Shown in pieces: positions 13,618-24,525 of a stretch of 64,000 bases of DNA. Origin of the DNA: Selaginella moellendorffii (lineage: Eukaryota > Streptophyta > Lycopodiopsida > Selaginellales > Selaginellaceae); assembly GCF_000143415.4 (NCBI RefSeq), contig NW_003314293.1, positions 664,473-728,472 on the forward strand. Reading direction: 5' to 3'. Every line of letters begins with the position of its first letter. The stretch's first letter is position 1. The position numbers were made by a program, and so were the translations under genes. Below the pieces are notes generated by a model. That model saw nothing but the letters and a program-made list of their open reading frames with translations, was not told the origin of the DNA and did not search any database.

Positions 13618-14064
13618 CCATATGTTTGAAAGATTCTAAATAAATTTTACTCAAAATTATAATATAAATAATATAAGTAAATATTAATTAATAACTTTTC
13701 CATCAGTTGTTTTTTATGCCACCCAATGAATATTTGTATTCAAATTTATAAGTAATCCAAAAAATGTACAGCTTCACTCACCTTTGTGATTTACTTTCAT
13801 GGCAGGTTTTATTAAAATAATTATGGTTTTAAACATTCAAATACATATAAGAGAATATCCAAGCGCCGTTTAGGGTTTAGGGTTCTTCCTAAATGCAGGA
13901 GGCATAGCTCTGGCCTCTTCCACATGCCCTCTGCGCACCGCGCGAGCGATCGCAGGGGACATGTGGAGGATGCAAGATGTATGCCTGTTCCGCGAGCCTT
14001 CTATTGCATTTCTCAAGGTATTCTAGATACAGTGATCTCAGAAAAGCTCTACTTGTAGCTTGAT

Positions 14065-15765
14065 TCAAGGGGAAAACTCCACGGAATAGACCCTCTCCTC
14101 TTCACGGTTGCCAAAGTTGAGACGGCGAGCAGTCACCTCGATCATGGACCTCCCAAAGAACATACTCACTAGCACCGCCCGCCCTCGTCCCAGCTCCACG
14201 CCACTCGACACATCGATCCCGAAGCTCTCCTCCAGTGTGCTGCCCACCTCGGTCACAAACCTGGGATGATCTTTGATCGAGGTGTAGAGCTCCAGCCTGA
14301 CCTTCTCCTGCTTGCTCCCGACTGGAGAAACGATCGTCTCGACCTTGGAGTCTTGAGGAACCGGCTGGTTCTTCCGGACGGAAACAAGGAAATTATTTTC
14401 ACAGCACAGGTGGCCATCTTCGTCCACGAGCATATACTGGAGAGGATCTCCGACCTCGAAAGGACGAATGGAGCTCATGCCGTAAGTCCTCCTAGAGATC
14501 CTCGACAGGACGAGGCGATCGTCAAAGCCCAGCATCACAGCTCCATTGCAGATGGCGCTTCCAGGATTTGGAGGCACGAAAACCTTCGCGACTCTCTCTT
14601 TGAACGCCTCCCTGACTCGCGTGACAAGGTAGGGGTTGTTCGCGAATCCACCGACGAGGAAGATGTATCTCACCTTGTCCGAGCTCCCGTCCAGCTGCTG
14701 CGAGATGAGATGGACGATCTTGTCGACCTCGGGATCAAACACGGCCTTGATATCGGTGGCGTTAAACTTGAGCTCATCGTACTCGCCATAGTCTCGTTCC
14801 ACTCCAAGCTTTTCGTCGTGCTTCCTCCACGCTTTGGAGAGCTTGCCGGGGATGGTCCAGGTGCTAACAAAGTCCGGTGAGCCATCGAAGGAGCACTTGA
14901 CTTGGAACCACCATTTCATGAGCTGCATTCGATTCTTGGCGAGCTTTACAAACTCCGGCAGGCATCCAATCTTCTCCGCGAGGAAGCTCATCATGTTCTC
15001 GTCCACGAACGTTGCGCCACCTATGGCACCCGAGCAAGCGCTAGTCTCGCGGACCTTGACACCGTTTTGGAACGCTCGGGTGTGGACGACAGTGTCGATG
15101 GTTCCACCACCGACGTCGGCAACCAGGAAAGTATCGTTTCTCTTGAACTTGAGCGAGTCTATGAGCTTTGTCTGGCAGTAGAAGGACGCGGCTTCCGGCT
15201 CGAGGATGATCTTGACGGGAAAGTCAGCGCTGCTGATCCCTGCTGCCTCGGCAAAGGTACGCATATTTTGTTTGGCAGCGTCGTCCCACAGGGCCGGAAC
15301 CGTGAGGCACCACTGGACTTCTTCCTCACGGAAGAAGTTCTTATAGAGTTCTTTGAGCTGGAGCTTGGCAAAGGAAGAGATGCAACGGAGATAATCGACT
15401 GTTACTTTCTCCACGCTGAGACCACGATGAAGAAGAAACCATGGAGGAAGAGGAGGAGAAGAAGAAGGTTGTGCCGGAGCTAGATGCAGCTTAAACTTGG
15501 TGACGAAGATGCTGCCCGAGTTGTGACGCTCGGCGTCGTGTCCCCAGTGCTGGAGCTCGAGAGATGGAGCGGACGAAGGCGATGGCCAGGAGGTTGAGTA
15601 GAGCAAGCTGGTTTGCGTCTTGCAATACGGCTTCGCTCCGACTTCTCTCTGGCTGGGCCATTCGTAGAAGGAGTGGATGTCGGATGGATTGGACCTGTGA
15701 GCAAAGGCGAATCCGGAGAAAGTAGTGCCGAAGTCGAGACCCACGACGTATTTTGGAGTGCTCAT
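14065..15765 (-). CDS. Hsp70-like ATPase of the HSPA12 (heat shock 70 kDa protein 12) type
   Basis: Single-exon gene of 566 residues. The ATG at 15765 (MSTPKYVVGLDFGTTFSGFA) is chosen because the nine open codons upstream begin with TTG. The actin/Hsp70 nucleotide-binding fold is visible: phosphate-1 loop GLDFGTTFSGFAFA near residue 8, phosphate-2 loop VADVGGGTIDTVV near 215, and adenosine motif FLVGGFANNPYL near 375. The canonical Hsp70 substrate domain and C-terminal lid are not recognisable, which fits the divergent HSPA12 group. HSPA12 proteins are best known from animals and fungi. The function here is unknown, and a role as an ATP-dependent chaperone or signalling ATPase is inference. 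The gene has no intron, unlike its S28 neighbour. Confidence 0.85.
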   Translation of the reverse strand: MSTPKYVVGLDFGTTFSGFAFAHRSNPSDIHSFYEWPSQREVGAKPYCKTQTSLLYSTSWPSPSSAPSLELQHWGHDAERHNSGSIFVTKFKLHLAPAQPSSSPPLPPWFLLHRGLSVEKVTVDYLRCISSFAKLQLKELYKNFFREEEVQWCLTVPALWDDAAKQNMRTFAEAAGISSADFPVKIILEPEAASFYCQTKLIDSLKFKRNDTFLVADVGGGTIDTVVHTRAFQNGVKVRETSACSGAIGGATFVDENMMSFLAEKIGCLPEFVKLAKNRMQLMKWWFQVKCSFDGSPDFVSTWTIPGKLSKAWRKHDEKLGVERDYGEYDELKFNATDIKAVFDPEVDKIVHLISQQLDGSSDKVRYIFLVGGFANNPYLVTRVREAFKERVAKVFVPPNPGSAICNGAVMLGFDDRLVLSRISRRTYGMSSIRPFEVGDPLQYMLVDEDGHLCCENNFLVSVRKNQPVPQDSKVETIVSPVGSKQEKVRLELYTSIKDHPRFVTEVGSTLEESFGIDVSSGVELGRGRAVLVSMFFGRSMIEVTARRLNFGNREEERVYSVEFSP

Positions 15766-16094
15766 CGCGATTGTAGGGAACTTTGGACGCAAGAGAAAAG
15801 GATAGCACTGCTTATAAGTTAGCTCCTTCTTGCGAACTTGCAGTCACACTCGGCTGGGAAACTTAACTTTTGTGTTGGCCAAAAACAAGATATAAATCGT
15901 ATCAAATTTCGTTCGAGAGGATAGATAAAAACTTGGCAGCCTGTTATAAGCCGTTATCACCGATTAGTGTAGGCTTGTAGGCACGTCGGCTGAGAAAGTT
16001 TGAGCTTAATGTGGGAAGATTAAATACACATGCTGTTGTTTTAGAACCAAAGATGAAAAACTTACGAACTCGTTTTGGAGGCAAAGGTGACAAG
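15766..16094. other. Short intergenic region
   Basis: This stretch lies between the Hsp70-like start and the S28 peptidase stop, both on minus. It should carry the Hsp70-like promoter and the 3' end of nothing else (the S28 gene ends just below it). I see no distinct element. Confidence 0.4.
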
Positions 16095-18142
16095 TTATGG
16101 TTTCATTGAGAGCCATTCTTTCACATTGGAGTGTATAAACGCGTGAGCTCTAGCCAGTTCCCTGCACTTTGTGGTGTTTGCTGCATGGGAAAACAGAATT
16201 TAGAAGGTATGACTGTAATGTTTGCTGTATAAATTAAAAAACCTGTAGTTTCTCTACATGGTGCTGAAAGATCCACACAGTGGGAGCAAGTGTGGCAGCG
16301 CAAAACCAGTGCTGGCACTGCACACAAAAGAATTGATAACCTTGCCTGATGGAAACTAATATATGCTCACTATCTTTTGATGAAGTTTGCTTGGATGCAT
16401 GGCGCCATGGGTCCTGGGATCCGTTCAGAAACATAATTCTTGAACCTGCTCAACGTTTGATTGATCGAACCATTCGTACCAAGAAACACAAAGGTTTACC
16501 TGCGATGTTCCGACCACCATAGTACAAGTTGGTCGTTTTCACGTCTGGAAACGTTCCATTTCCAAACTGCTCAGAACAATAGTTTATAAAAAATCTGGAA
16601 GCCTTTTCTTTAATCCAGTGTGAAATTTTACTAAACGTACTTACTGTGTGTTGATACGAGAGGAACGAACGCTGCTCTTCCGATCGGATGCAACTTGAAA
16701 ATATCCCACTTCGGTACAATATTGAAAATCCCAGCTCTCGTTATCTCGTTCGTTACCATTAGTATCGTTGTTAATTCTTTCCAAAATCTTTGCATATGTT
16801 TTCTGTAATAAAGCATTTCTACATATGTCTATTATGTGTATATATAAGTTTGCGTACCAATAGGTTCCTGTTGCTTTTCTCTGCTTTGAGCAAAGGATCA
16901 CATAAGCCATCTATTTTACCATATTGTATCTGGAGTATAAACAACACATGATTATACATAAACGTTATACTGTATGATTCATACTTCGCCAGCTGCAGCA
17001 TTTGCTACATAGTCAAGAAGGGTATCATCTGTAATCTGTAAAGAAGAAAACAAACACATGGAAATATTAACTGTCAAGATAATTGAGTTTCATTGGGTAA
17101 AGAAAATGATTACAGGCTTACGTACATTATCCTGTGGAGAGAAACCGAATAGATATTTTATTTCCGTTGCATTTTCTACTAAACCTTGCTCGGTTAGCCT
17201 GGTAATTTCTTGTAGTGCCTGCTTGCATTTTGGTCCGACAGACACTCCCAGCTAGGCAAAGAATTTATAGATAAAAACAGGAATTCATCCCAGCAGAAAA
17301 GATAAGAATATTAGAAACTATGTAACTTATTCTTACCTGCTTATCGTAAGCACTGTAGTCTAGGATTGCCTCTACCACGGCCGAGCTTGCCCAGCTGCCA
17401 GCAACAAGATGAGGAAATTTAAGCCTAAACCAAGCGCTCAAAGCACCCGCATATGAACCTCCTATAACAATCCATGGATTTTTTTCAGTTTTGTTATATT
17501 TCTGGTTGATCAAGTCCTGCCATTGAAAAGGGGAAATATATATTTTTCTTGACAAGAGAGGTACTTGCCTGATAGTAGTCTATAAACACAGCATGATCAA
17601 AGAGAGATTGTTTTGATGTTAGATACTTCAGGTTGTGGAGATTCAAATGCTGGAACGGTGAGCTGTGGCCATAGTAGCGATGCTCGACTGTAACAATTGC
17701 AGCTCCGAAAGATTCAGCCAGAGTCTGAAACGTAAGTAGTAATTATTTAGGATAATCATAGAAAGAAATATAACTCACCCCTACGTAAGTGGTAACGTAA
17801 TTTCCTGTGCAAGTTGACTCCCCACACATCACTAGAAATATTGGCCCATTGCGAGGACGAAAGAAATCGAGAAGCTCTAAATACTTCTGAGAAAATACTC
17901 GTGGATCCTGAAACAGGAAAGAAAAATCAGAGGAAAGATGCGAACTATGACCACACCTCTGGAGCGAAATGGTCAAGCTTCTGCCTGGTAAAGAAATTTA
18001 CAGTCTCCTTGCCTCTTGGAGGTGACCGCGAGCCCGCTGGTAGAAATTCCGGCTTGAAACCAAGCCGTGACGCGGGCACAAAGGCGCTGCTAAAGCTTGT
18101 GGAAGTTGCAAGTAGAACGAAACACACAAGCAACACTCTCAT
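16095..18142 (-). CDS. Secreted serine carboxypeptidase, peptidase family S28 (Pro-X carboxypeptidase-like)
   Basis: Twelve exons are read on minus: 18142-17957, 17907-17779, 17724-17569, 17516-17337, 17251-17126, 17035-16985, 16929-16858, 16802-16645, 16594-16500, 16445-16341, 16317-16243 and 16180-16095. They give 472 residues, the usual size for S28. A signal peptide ([20 protein letters not shown]) is followed by QKLDHF and the HRYYGHS loop. The nucleophile lies in [13 protein letters not shown], the catalytic Asp in GSQDPW, and the catalytic His in CSHCVD near the C-terminus. Intron 3 starts with GC rather than GT (CAG|GCAAGT). S28 enzymes such as PRCP and DPP7 cleave after proline in lysosomal or extracellular compartments. 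The exact specificity cannot be read here. Confidence 0.9.
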
Positions 18143-19078
18143 CTTCTCTTCTCTAGCTGGAAGATATCGAGAACAAGTTTGCCTCAAGAACAGACAATGG
18201 CGGCCTCGATATCTAGCCAATGCTCAATCTGTAAGAACCGACTTTGCCTTGAGCTTTTAAGCATACTATAGCGGACCACAGAGACCGTCATGACTTTGAC
18301 ATTCTCTGGTCCTGGAAATCCACTAGAGGTGCTGGGCCTCCAACATGCATAAAAAGAGACAGCACAAGTTCCCGGTCAAAAGCTCACTTCCAGAACAAAG
18401 TCCCGGTCAAAAGTCCACTTCCATACAATAATACATGTTTTTCAGGTCTGTGAGCACCCATAAGACCACTGGGTACTGGGTCCATATGGTTCCCTCAATG
18501 AAAAAGAAGAATGGAAGATATTTACCAAGAAAAACATTCACTGTTTTGTTGTCAGCTTCAGCACCACCACTCGTGACCACTCTGTACAATTGCTTGAAAT
18601 TCACAGTGTCAAACAAAAAGGACAAAGTTCCTTATGGATTCAAAGCGGGTCCCATGACTGTCTCCATTGCTTTTGCCATCAAAATAGTTTTCCAAATAAA
18701 ATTAGGTTATTCGTGGTCATGTAAGGCAAAGGCTGTTAACCTCCCCAATTATTACTCCTGAATAAACTAAAAGGAAGAAAACAATGAGTAGGAGCTTTCA
18801 CTGTTGTTGCCAGGTTGAGCTCCACCACTCTGCACAACTGCTGAAATTCAGTGTCAAACAGAAAGAACAGTGCAGTACTGTTTCCAATTCGCATTACAGA
18901 AACGTGGTCGGCCTACGTAAATCAGGACGCATTTTTTTCATTAGATAAAAATCGTACATAACTTTTCTTGTTATTGGAGTTCCCTTTTGAAATACCACAA
19001 GTCAACATAGTCAATTTAGTCATAATCAACAACTCGTTATGCAGAACATTATTTATAAAATATTATTAGACTACCCCA
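18143..19078. other. Intergenic region with a short dispersed duplication
   Basis: A segment of about 85 bp at 18537-18625 recurs with about 75-80 percent likeness at 18798-18876. Shared blocks include TTCACTGTT, CACCACTC and AATTCA plus GTGTCAAACA. On minus the first copy is open (FDTVNFKQLYRVVTSGGAEA) but matches nothing I know. No gene is supported in the rest. Confidence 0.45.
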
Positions 19079-19620
19079 AGATGGATGCTGCGACATTGAA
19101 GTGGGAAGCTAGCACATGAGAGAATTGCGAGGAGCAAATCCTTTACCTTGCAAATCTTGTTGTATGGCAAGTGCAGGAGCATGGACGAGGCAAAGGCAGT
19201 GTTCCCCAATGATTTATGTTGGTCGTAGCATATGCCCAAAACAAGCATCTTTGTGAGGCCCGGTTTCCCATAGGAAGAATGCCGCGGCCAAGCGTGGTCG
19301 CGTTTACGACAACCATAGCCACTTTTCCAGCAAATCCGGTTTGACCATGCAAGAGTCATGCTGGATCAAATGCCGCAGCTCGACGTCGTGACCTGGACCA
19401 TGATGATCGTTGTGAATGCGGATTTGGCAGCGGCAAGAGATGTCTTCAATCGAATGCCGCAGCGGAATGTGGGTCGTGGACAGCGACTGTGTCGGCTCTC
19501 GCGCAAGCCGGATCTTATCGAGACCACATATGTTTTCAAGTGGGACACATGTCGAACTTCATATTAGTCCGCTTAAACAAGGCGACCTTGTTCTCAGCTG
19601 GAAACGGAGAGGATGGCTCT
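19079..19620 (+). pseudogene. PPR gene shard (paralogue of the 22.5 kb PPR gene)
   Basis: This stretch is collinear with 22505-23250 of the intact PPR gene but has internal deletions and frameshifts. It keeps the sequence for MDAATL.., the ANLVV/MYGKC region, VVAYAQN, MPRPSV, then PQLDVVTWTMMIVVNADLAA and FNRMPQRNV. The distal part (19520-19620) continues into sequence shared with the shard at 32420-32600, beyond the PPR homology. It is non-coding as it stands. Confidence 0.8.
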
Positions 19621-19879
19621 GAATTAGTCCCCTGACATAGGTTCCTTAAAACCTTCATGTGACCTTGTTTATAGCAACGCGATTTTTACAGATGTGCCCG
19701 CCCGAGATCATCAGACAGCCCGGTCTAAGCTTTGTTCCGGGCCATGAAAACGTAAGATCACGTCACCACCAAGCGTCAGCGTCCTGGTTAAACAGCATTT
19801 CAAAGAAACAAACGAACTTGTAGTTACAAGGCGAGCAAACTATCCTTGTTATTCCCACTCAACTTAGGGAAGGCTGCAG

Positions 19880-20160
19880 GATGGCTACAGCAACTATGAC
19901 TACGAGATCGAAAGCCGCGAGGTGGAATGTGGCGCGGGAAGCTATGGGAGTGTGAGGCTTGGCGTGTACAGGGAACAGGCAGTGGCAGTGACGAGCAACA
20001 NNNNNNNNNNNNNNNNNNNNNNNNNNNNNNNNNNNNNNNNNNNNNNNNNNNNNNNNNNNNNNNNNNNNNNNNNNNNNNNNNNNNNNNNNNNNNNNNNNNN
20101 AAAGAGAGATCGAAGTGATGCGCTCACTGAAAAGTGAGTTCCGCGTTCCTCGGCCGCGTC
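19880..20160 (+). pseudogene. Kinase gene shard (paralogue of the Sel1-repeat kinase), interrupted by a gap
   Basis: It reads YEIESREVECGAGSYGSVRL and GVYREQAVAVTS before the N run, and REIEVMRSLK after it. This matches residues about 40-100 of the kinase encoded at 31071-28198 on the other strand. The catalytic lysine region reads AVTS instead of AVKS. Only the glycine-loop end of the kinase domain is present. Confidence 0.85.
20001..20100. other. Assembly gap (100 N)
   Basis: Exactly 100 N, the conventional size for a gap of unknown length. It lies inside the kinase shard, between two repeated segments, so the local structure is uncertain. Confidence 0.99.
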
Positions 20161-20194
20161 CAAAGGGGCTGGAAAAGATATTTGATCGTATGCA

Positions 20195-20465
20195 CGTAAT
20201 TTCTGGACAATGATGACCGAAGCTTATTTCCAGCAAAGCCGGTTTGATCAAGGAAGAGTTTTGCTAGATCAGATACCGCAGCTCGACCGCGTCGTGGCCT
20301 GGACTGCGATGATCGTCGCAAATGCACAAGAGATCTCTTCGATGGAATGCCGCAGCGTGATGTGGTGTCCTGGACTACAATGGAGGAAGCTATTCGACTC
20401 GATGCCACGGGAATCCCACATCTCTGTAAATGTCTCCCACCAAAGAATATTACATAGGCTTTGAA
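20195..20465 (+). pseudogene. Second PPR gene shard
   Basis: Collinear with 23010-23290 of the intact PPR gene. It preserves MTEAYFQQSRFDQGRVLLDQ, IPQLDR.VAWTAMIVANAQ, then a deletion joining to RDLFDGMPQRDVVSWTTM-like sequence in another frame, and a final LFDSMPRESHIS. Frame changes and a missing repeat make it non-functional. Confidence 0.8.
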
Positions 20466-20694
20466 AGAGCAAGACTTAACTTTTGATTTCACACTCCAGT
20501 TCTTGGCTTCTGTGAACTCGGAGGATGGCTCTGAACTGTCAAGTAAAACCTCCATGATCTTGTCGACAGCAGCACAATTGTTACTAATGTGGCCGAGTGC
20601 AATCTTATACACTTTGTCCGGGATCACCAGGCGTTATAGCGTCCTGGTTAAACACAGGAAAGCCAGCGGGATAAAGTATCTTGGACTATGGAGC

Positions 20695-21015
20695 ATGGTC
20701 ATCATTCCCATGGGCAACGAATGACTACGCGATCGCAAGCCGCGAGGTGGATCCAATGTGGTGCGGGAAGCTATGGCAGTGTGAGGCTAGGCGTGTACAG
20801 GTTTCAGAGAGCAGCATCCGAAGAGAAATCGAAGTGATGCGGTCACTCAAAGGTGAGTTGCTGAGCTCGTAGGGCGTGGTGATTGCCAGGGATTTGTGTG
20901 GCAGTCTTTTTAGTCTGCATGGCAGAGGCATCGCTCACGAGGATGTCAAGAGTGACGCTCTGAACTTCGGGATGAGGGCCAAGATGTGTGACTTTGGCAC
21001 CGCCAGGCTCTCAAT
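20695..21015 (+). pseudogene. Second kinase gene shard
   Basis: Matches the kinase at 31071-28198 with deletions. Preserved pieces are NDYAIASREV, CGAGSYGSVRLGVY-like sequence in shifting frames, SESSIRREIEVMRSLKGE, then a jump to VVIARDLCGSLFSLHGRGIAHEDVKSD and RAKMCDFGTARL. The N-lobe Lys region and the sequence between the N-lobe and the HxD loop are lost. Stops interrupt every frame. Confidence 0.85.
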
Positions 21016-21429
21016 CAGGGACACCATTACATCCAGCCAAGTGATGAGATGCACTTGGTGTGGCACGAGGATTGGAGCCATGCTCATAAGGTCATTCTTC
21101 AAGGTTGCATTGCAGGAAAGGAAACTAAACAACAAACTTTCCATCGTCATCGGATTTATGTTTCTACTTATTGGATCGAATAACTAACAGTGTTACTTAC
21201 ATTCTCAGTTTTTATTTCAGACAACCATCGCTTAAATATATTTCAAAAAATTACACCATCAGTGTTTACATCAGCTGGCTTTAGGAGGCTTTAGGAGTTA
21301 CAGAATCTTTTGTATCAGAGTTCCGATCTTACGCGTGGAGAATAAATACGAGTCTTCCTTCCCCACAACTTTGCAACTGAGCTTGAAAGTTCACGATGCA
21401 GAGTTTGATACCTTTACGAGTCTAGAGCC

Positions 21430-22410
21430 TTCATCGACAATACAATCTCCCTAGACTTCCAGCTCACACAAGCCATTGCAATTGAGCTGCAATATATGTG
21501 GTGTTGACAGCAACTCGTCCTCTTGATCTCTGTCAAACGCATGGTGCCGGTGATAAGTTAAACTTGTGAGTGAGGAAGACCTGATTACCACTGGCGATTT
21601 CAAAGTCTCACCCTCGGCAAGACCAAGAACCTTGAGCAGCCGACAACTGGATAAAAAACTAGAGAGTTCATCATTAGTCAAGCTGTTAACCTTTCATAGT
21701 CTGTGCTCCTGTATGAAAGAGAAGCATGAGTTCGTGTGATCAAAAGTGTTCAACCATGACAAGCTCAACTTCTCAAGCCTGTTACAACCTATAACTTACA
21801 TAGCAGATGCTGCGGGCCAACTTCCAGCTTCGGAGAAGCTCGCACTAATGTTCGAGTAAATTCGACAGATGAATCAAGGTCATTCTCGTGAGACTTAGAA
21901 ACGAAGGACTCAAAGTCCAGTTTTGAATGTTATATCTATCAGTCTCATGCTTGAGAGGTTTGGAAACCCATTCAAAATCTCAGTGGGATCAAACGCATTC
22001 AACCGTGAGAAGCTCATCTTCTCAAGCCTGTTACAACCTATAACTTTCACAGCAACGCCTTCTTGTTGATGAAAAACTATCTCTTTCAGATGCTGCCAGC
22101 CACTGCGGCCATCAATAACTATAAAGTACTTCTAGCTTTGGAGAAGCTCACATTATGTTGCATATTCTCACAACTGAAATTCCAGAGATGACTCAGGGCT
22201 AGTCTTATGAGGCTTGGAAATGAAGGGAACACAGGAAGTCCAGTTTTGAATCTCATATCCTTCAGTGTCATGTTTGAGAGGCTTGGAAACATTCAAAATC
22301 TTCCAAAACACAGAAACTTCATATATTGGTAGCCCAACCTCAAGGATGCTTAATGAATCTCTAGATTTGTGAAGCTTTGGCCAATCAACGCCAATCATAT
22401 CCATAAAGCC
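21430..22410 (-). pseudogene. Degenerate leucine-rich repeat coding region
   Basis: On minus, several segments share a repeated pattern such as CNRLEKMSFSRLNAFDPTEI, followed by FPNLS..RLIDI and LKTGL-like tails. The same block recurs near 21700-21800, 21960-22080 and 22170-22300. The pattern resembles leucine-rich repeats of plant F-box/LRR or NB-LRR proteins. Stop codons separate the pieces and no F-box or NB-ARC domain is visible. It may be a pseudogene or a gene whose introns I could not resolve. Confidence 0.45.
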
Positions 22411-22497
22411 GCAATGACAATCATGTTTGAACTATAATGTATAAACCTTATTGGATATTTTAGCATATTAAACACCCAAGCACTAAACTACCATGTC

Positions 22498-24275
22498 ATG
22501 GGGTACGAGGATGGATGCTGCAACATTGAATACTATGCACAGATCGTCCGGGCGTGTGGCAATGCTGGAATCTTGTTGGAAGCTCGAAGAGTCCATGAGA
22601 GAATTGCGAGGAGTGCTCACTCACAAAGCCGCTACCTTGCAAATCTGGTCGTGGCTATGTATGGCAAATGTGGGAGTGTGGACGAGGCAAAGGGTGTTTT
22701 TGATCGCATTAGCCTCCCTAATGATTTCTCCTGGAATATGTTGGTCGTAGCGTATGCCCAAAACGGGCATTTGCGTGAGGCAAGATTGCTGATAGAAAGA
22801 ATGCCGCGGCCAAGCGTGATCGCATTGACGGCCACCATAGCCGCTTGTGCGGAAGCTAAAAGAGTTCAAGAAGCTTTGGCTTTGTTTGAATCAATGCCGG
22901 AGTGGAATGTGGTGGCCTGGAACACGATCATTCAGGCACTTGCCATGAACGGGGATCTACGAGGGGCTCGAGAGATGTTCGATCGCATGCCATTCAAGGA
23001 CGTCATTTCCTGGACTACGATGACTGAAGCTTACTTCCAGCACTGCCGTTTCGACCAAGCAAGAGTTTTGCTGGGTCAAATACCGCAGCTCGACGTAGTC
23101 ACCTGGACTGCGATGATCGTCGCAAATGCCGAGAGTGGGGATTTGTTATCCGCAAGAGATCTCTTCAATCGAATGCCGCAGCGGAATGTGGTGTCATGGA
23201 CTGCGATGATGTCGGCGCTCGCCCAAGCCGGAGAGCTCATCGAGGCCAGGAAGCTCTTCGACTCGATGCCACAGCGGAACTCCATCTCTTTCAATGTGAT
23301 GATCGTGGGCTACTCGCAGCAGGAAGATCTGAAAGAGGCGAAGGGGCTGTTTGACGCGGCGCCAGAGTGGGATCTCGTCGCCTGGACGGCGCTCCTCCAA
23401 GCCCAAGCGGCAAGAGGCAAGCTCCAGGACGCCATAGAACTCTTCGATGAGATGCCGCAGAGAGATGCCGTAGTGTGCACCGCCATGATCGCAGCCTACG
23501 CCAGCCATGGCCGCCTCGACGAAGCTCGAAGTATCTTCGACACCATGCACGAGAAAGATGCCATCGCGTGGACAGCGCTCACAGCAGCATATGCCCAGGC
23601 AGGGCATCTTGAGCACTCAAAGACCATGTTTGATTCCATGCCCTTACAGGACACTGTGGTGTGTACGGTGATGGTGGCGGCGTACGGCGACAGTGGCGAC
23701 GTGCTCGCCGCCAGGAGCGTGTTTGAGAAAATGCCCGTCAAGTGTACAGCTGCCTGGAACGCGGTCGTACAGGCCTATGCCCAGCGGGGGCATATGCTGG
23801 ACTTTCGGAAGCTCTTGGCCAGGATGCCCGAGCACGACACCGTGTCTTGGAACACGGCCATCCAGGCGAATGCCCAGAACGGGCACAGCTGCGCGGCTTT
23901 GGAATCCTTTCGGGCGATGCTGCTGGAGGGATTCCGGCGGATGAGCTGAACTTCAGTGCGGTTCTCGCGGCTTGCAGTCACATTGGCCATGTTGAAAGCG
24001 CGCGGGATCTTTTTGTGTCCATGGCACTAGATCACGATGTTGCGGCGATGTTGGATCACTACGACTCGGTGGTGGACGTGCTGGGGCGCGCTGGGCGAGT
24101 GGAGGAGGCCAGGGAGCTCGTCGCCACCATGCCATTTCTTCCGGATGCTGTGGCGTGGACGACGCTGCTGGGTTCTTGCAAGAAGAACCGGATCAAAGCC
24201 GCGGAGGTGGCTGGAAACGCGCACAAGCTCAATCCAACAAGCTCGGCACCTTTTGTCTTGTGGATTGGTAGCTAG
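22498..24275 (+). CDS. PPR protein of the plant PLS/S-repeat type, with one apparent frameshift
   Basis: The ATG at 22498 opens a 483-codon frame of tandem PPR motifs of about 31 residues, each with an MPQR(N/D)VVSWTAM-type core. At about 23925-23945 the reading shifts by one base. Before it the protein reads LESFRAMLLEG; the following frame gives PADELNFSAVLAACSHIGHV, VVDVLGRAGRVEEARELVAT and MPFLPDAVAWTTLLGSC, which is the normal continuation. The protein then ends at 24275 early in the E motif (NPTSSAPFVLW), so E+ and DYW domains are missing. PPR proteins bind organellar RNA and guide C-to-U editing or processing. The shift is either a sequencing error or a pseudogenising mutation. This gene is the parent of the shards at 19-20 kb and 31-33 kb. 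Confidence 0.8.
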
Positions 24276-24525
24276 TCGCGAAGTTTTTCGAGGAAGAAGG
24301 AATGCGGAGTTTGTTCTTAAGAGGTGGCAAAGTGTTTTCGAGGAAGAAGGTTCTTAAAAGGTGGCAAAGTGTTTTCGAGGTAGAAGAAATGTGGAGTTTG
24401 AGAGAGGTTGGGTCACCAAAGTCCTGTAAAGAAGAAGAAAGCAAAGTTTTCAAGGAAGAAAGATGGATGGCTGGCTGTTTCGATAGATCTCCCGCTTCCA
24501 TCTCACGAGCAATCCATGAGGGCGG

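Larger units (their letters stand above)
4400..13860. other. AT-rich, decayed transposon-derived region
   Basis: About 9.5 kb is strongly AT-rich with no long open frame. Short coding-like stretches remain. On plus at about 5995-6126 there is a frame with ETQQNKEDEASLNELEEYKL; on minus near 10900-10710 there is one with LIKELHVTMTMIQDGL. Both look like eroded gag-type polyprotein sequence. Direct repeats occur at 5085-5200, where an ACCATTAGATG motif recurs. A stretch at 5310-5355 resembles 60270-60345 and may be an LTR fragment. I see no tRNA or intact gene. Named sub-features are listed separately. Confidence 0.6.

Noticed and set aside
13869-13884. Two telomere-type repeats (TTTAGGG) in a row
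   Set aside because: Only two units, inside the chromosome arm and not followed by more. They could be a telo box of an unseen promoter, but no gene start on plus follows; the next gene lies on minus and ends here.
14266-15483. Long plus-strand open frames of 115-204 codons
   Set aside because: They lie exactly antisense to the Hsp70-like gene, have Arg/Leu-rich composition and no known motif. They are shadows of its GC-rich codons.
15766-15792. Extension of the Hsp70-like protein by nine residues
   Set aside because: It begins with TTG; the ATG at 15765 lies directly before the conserved first strand.
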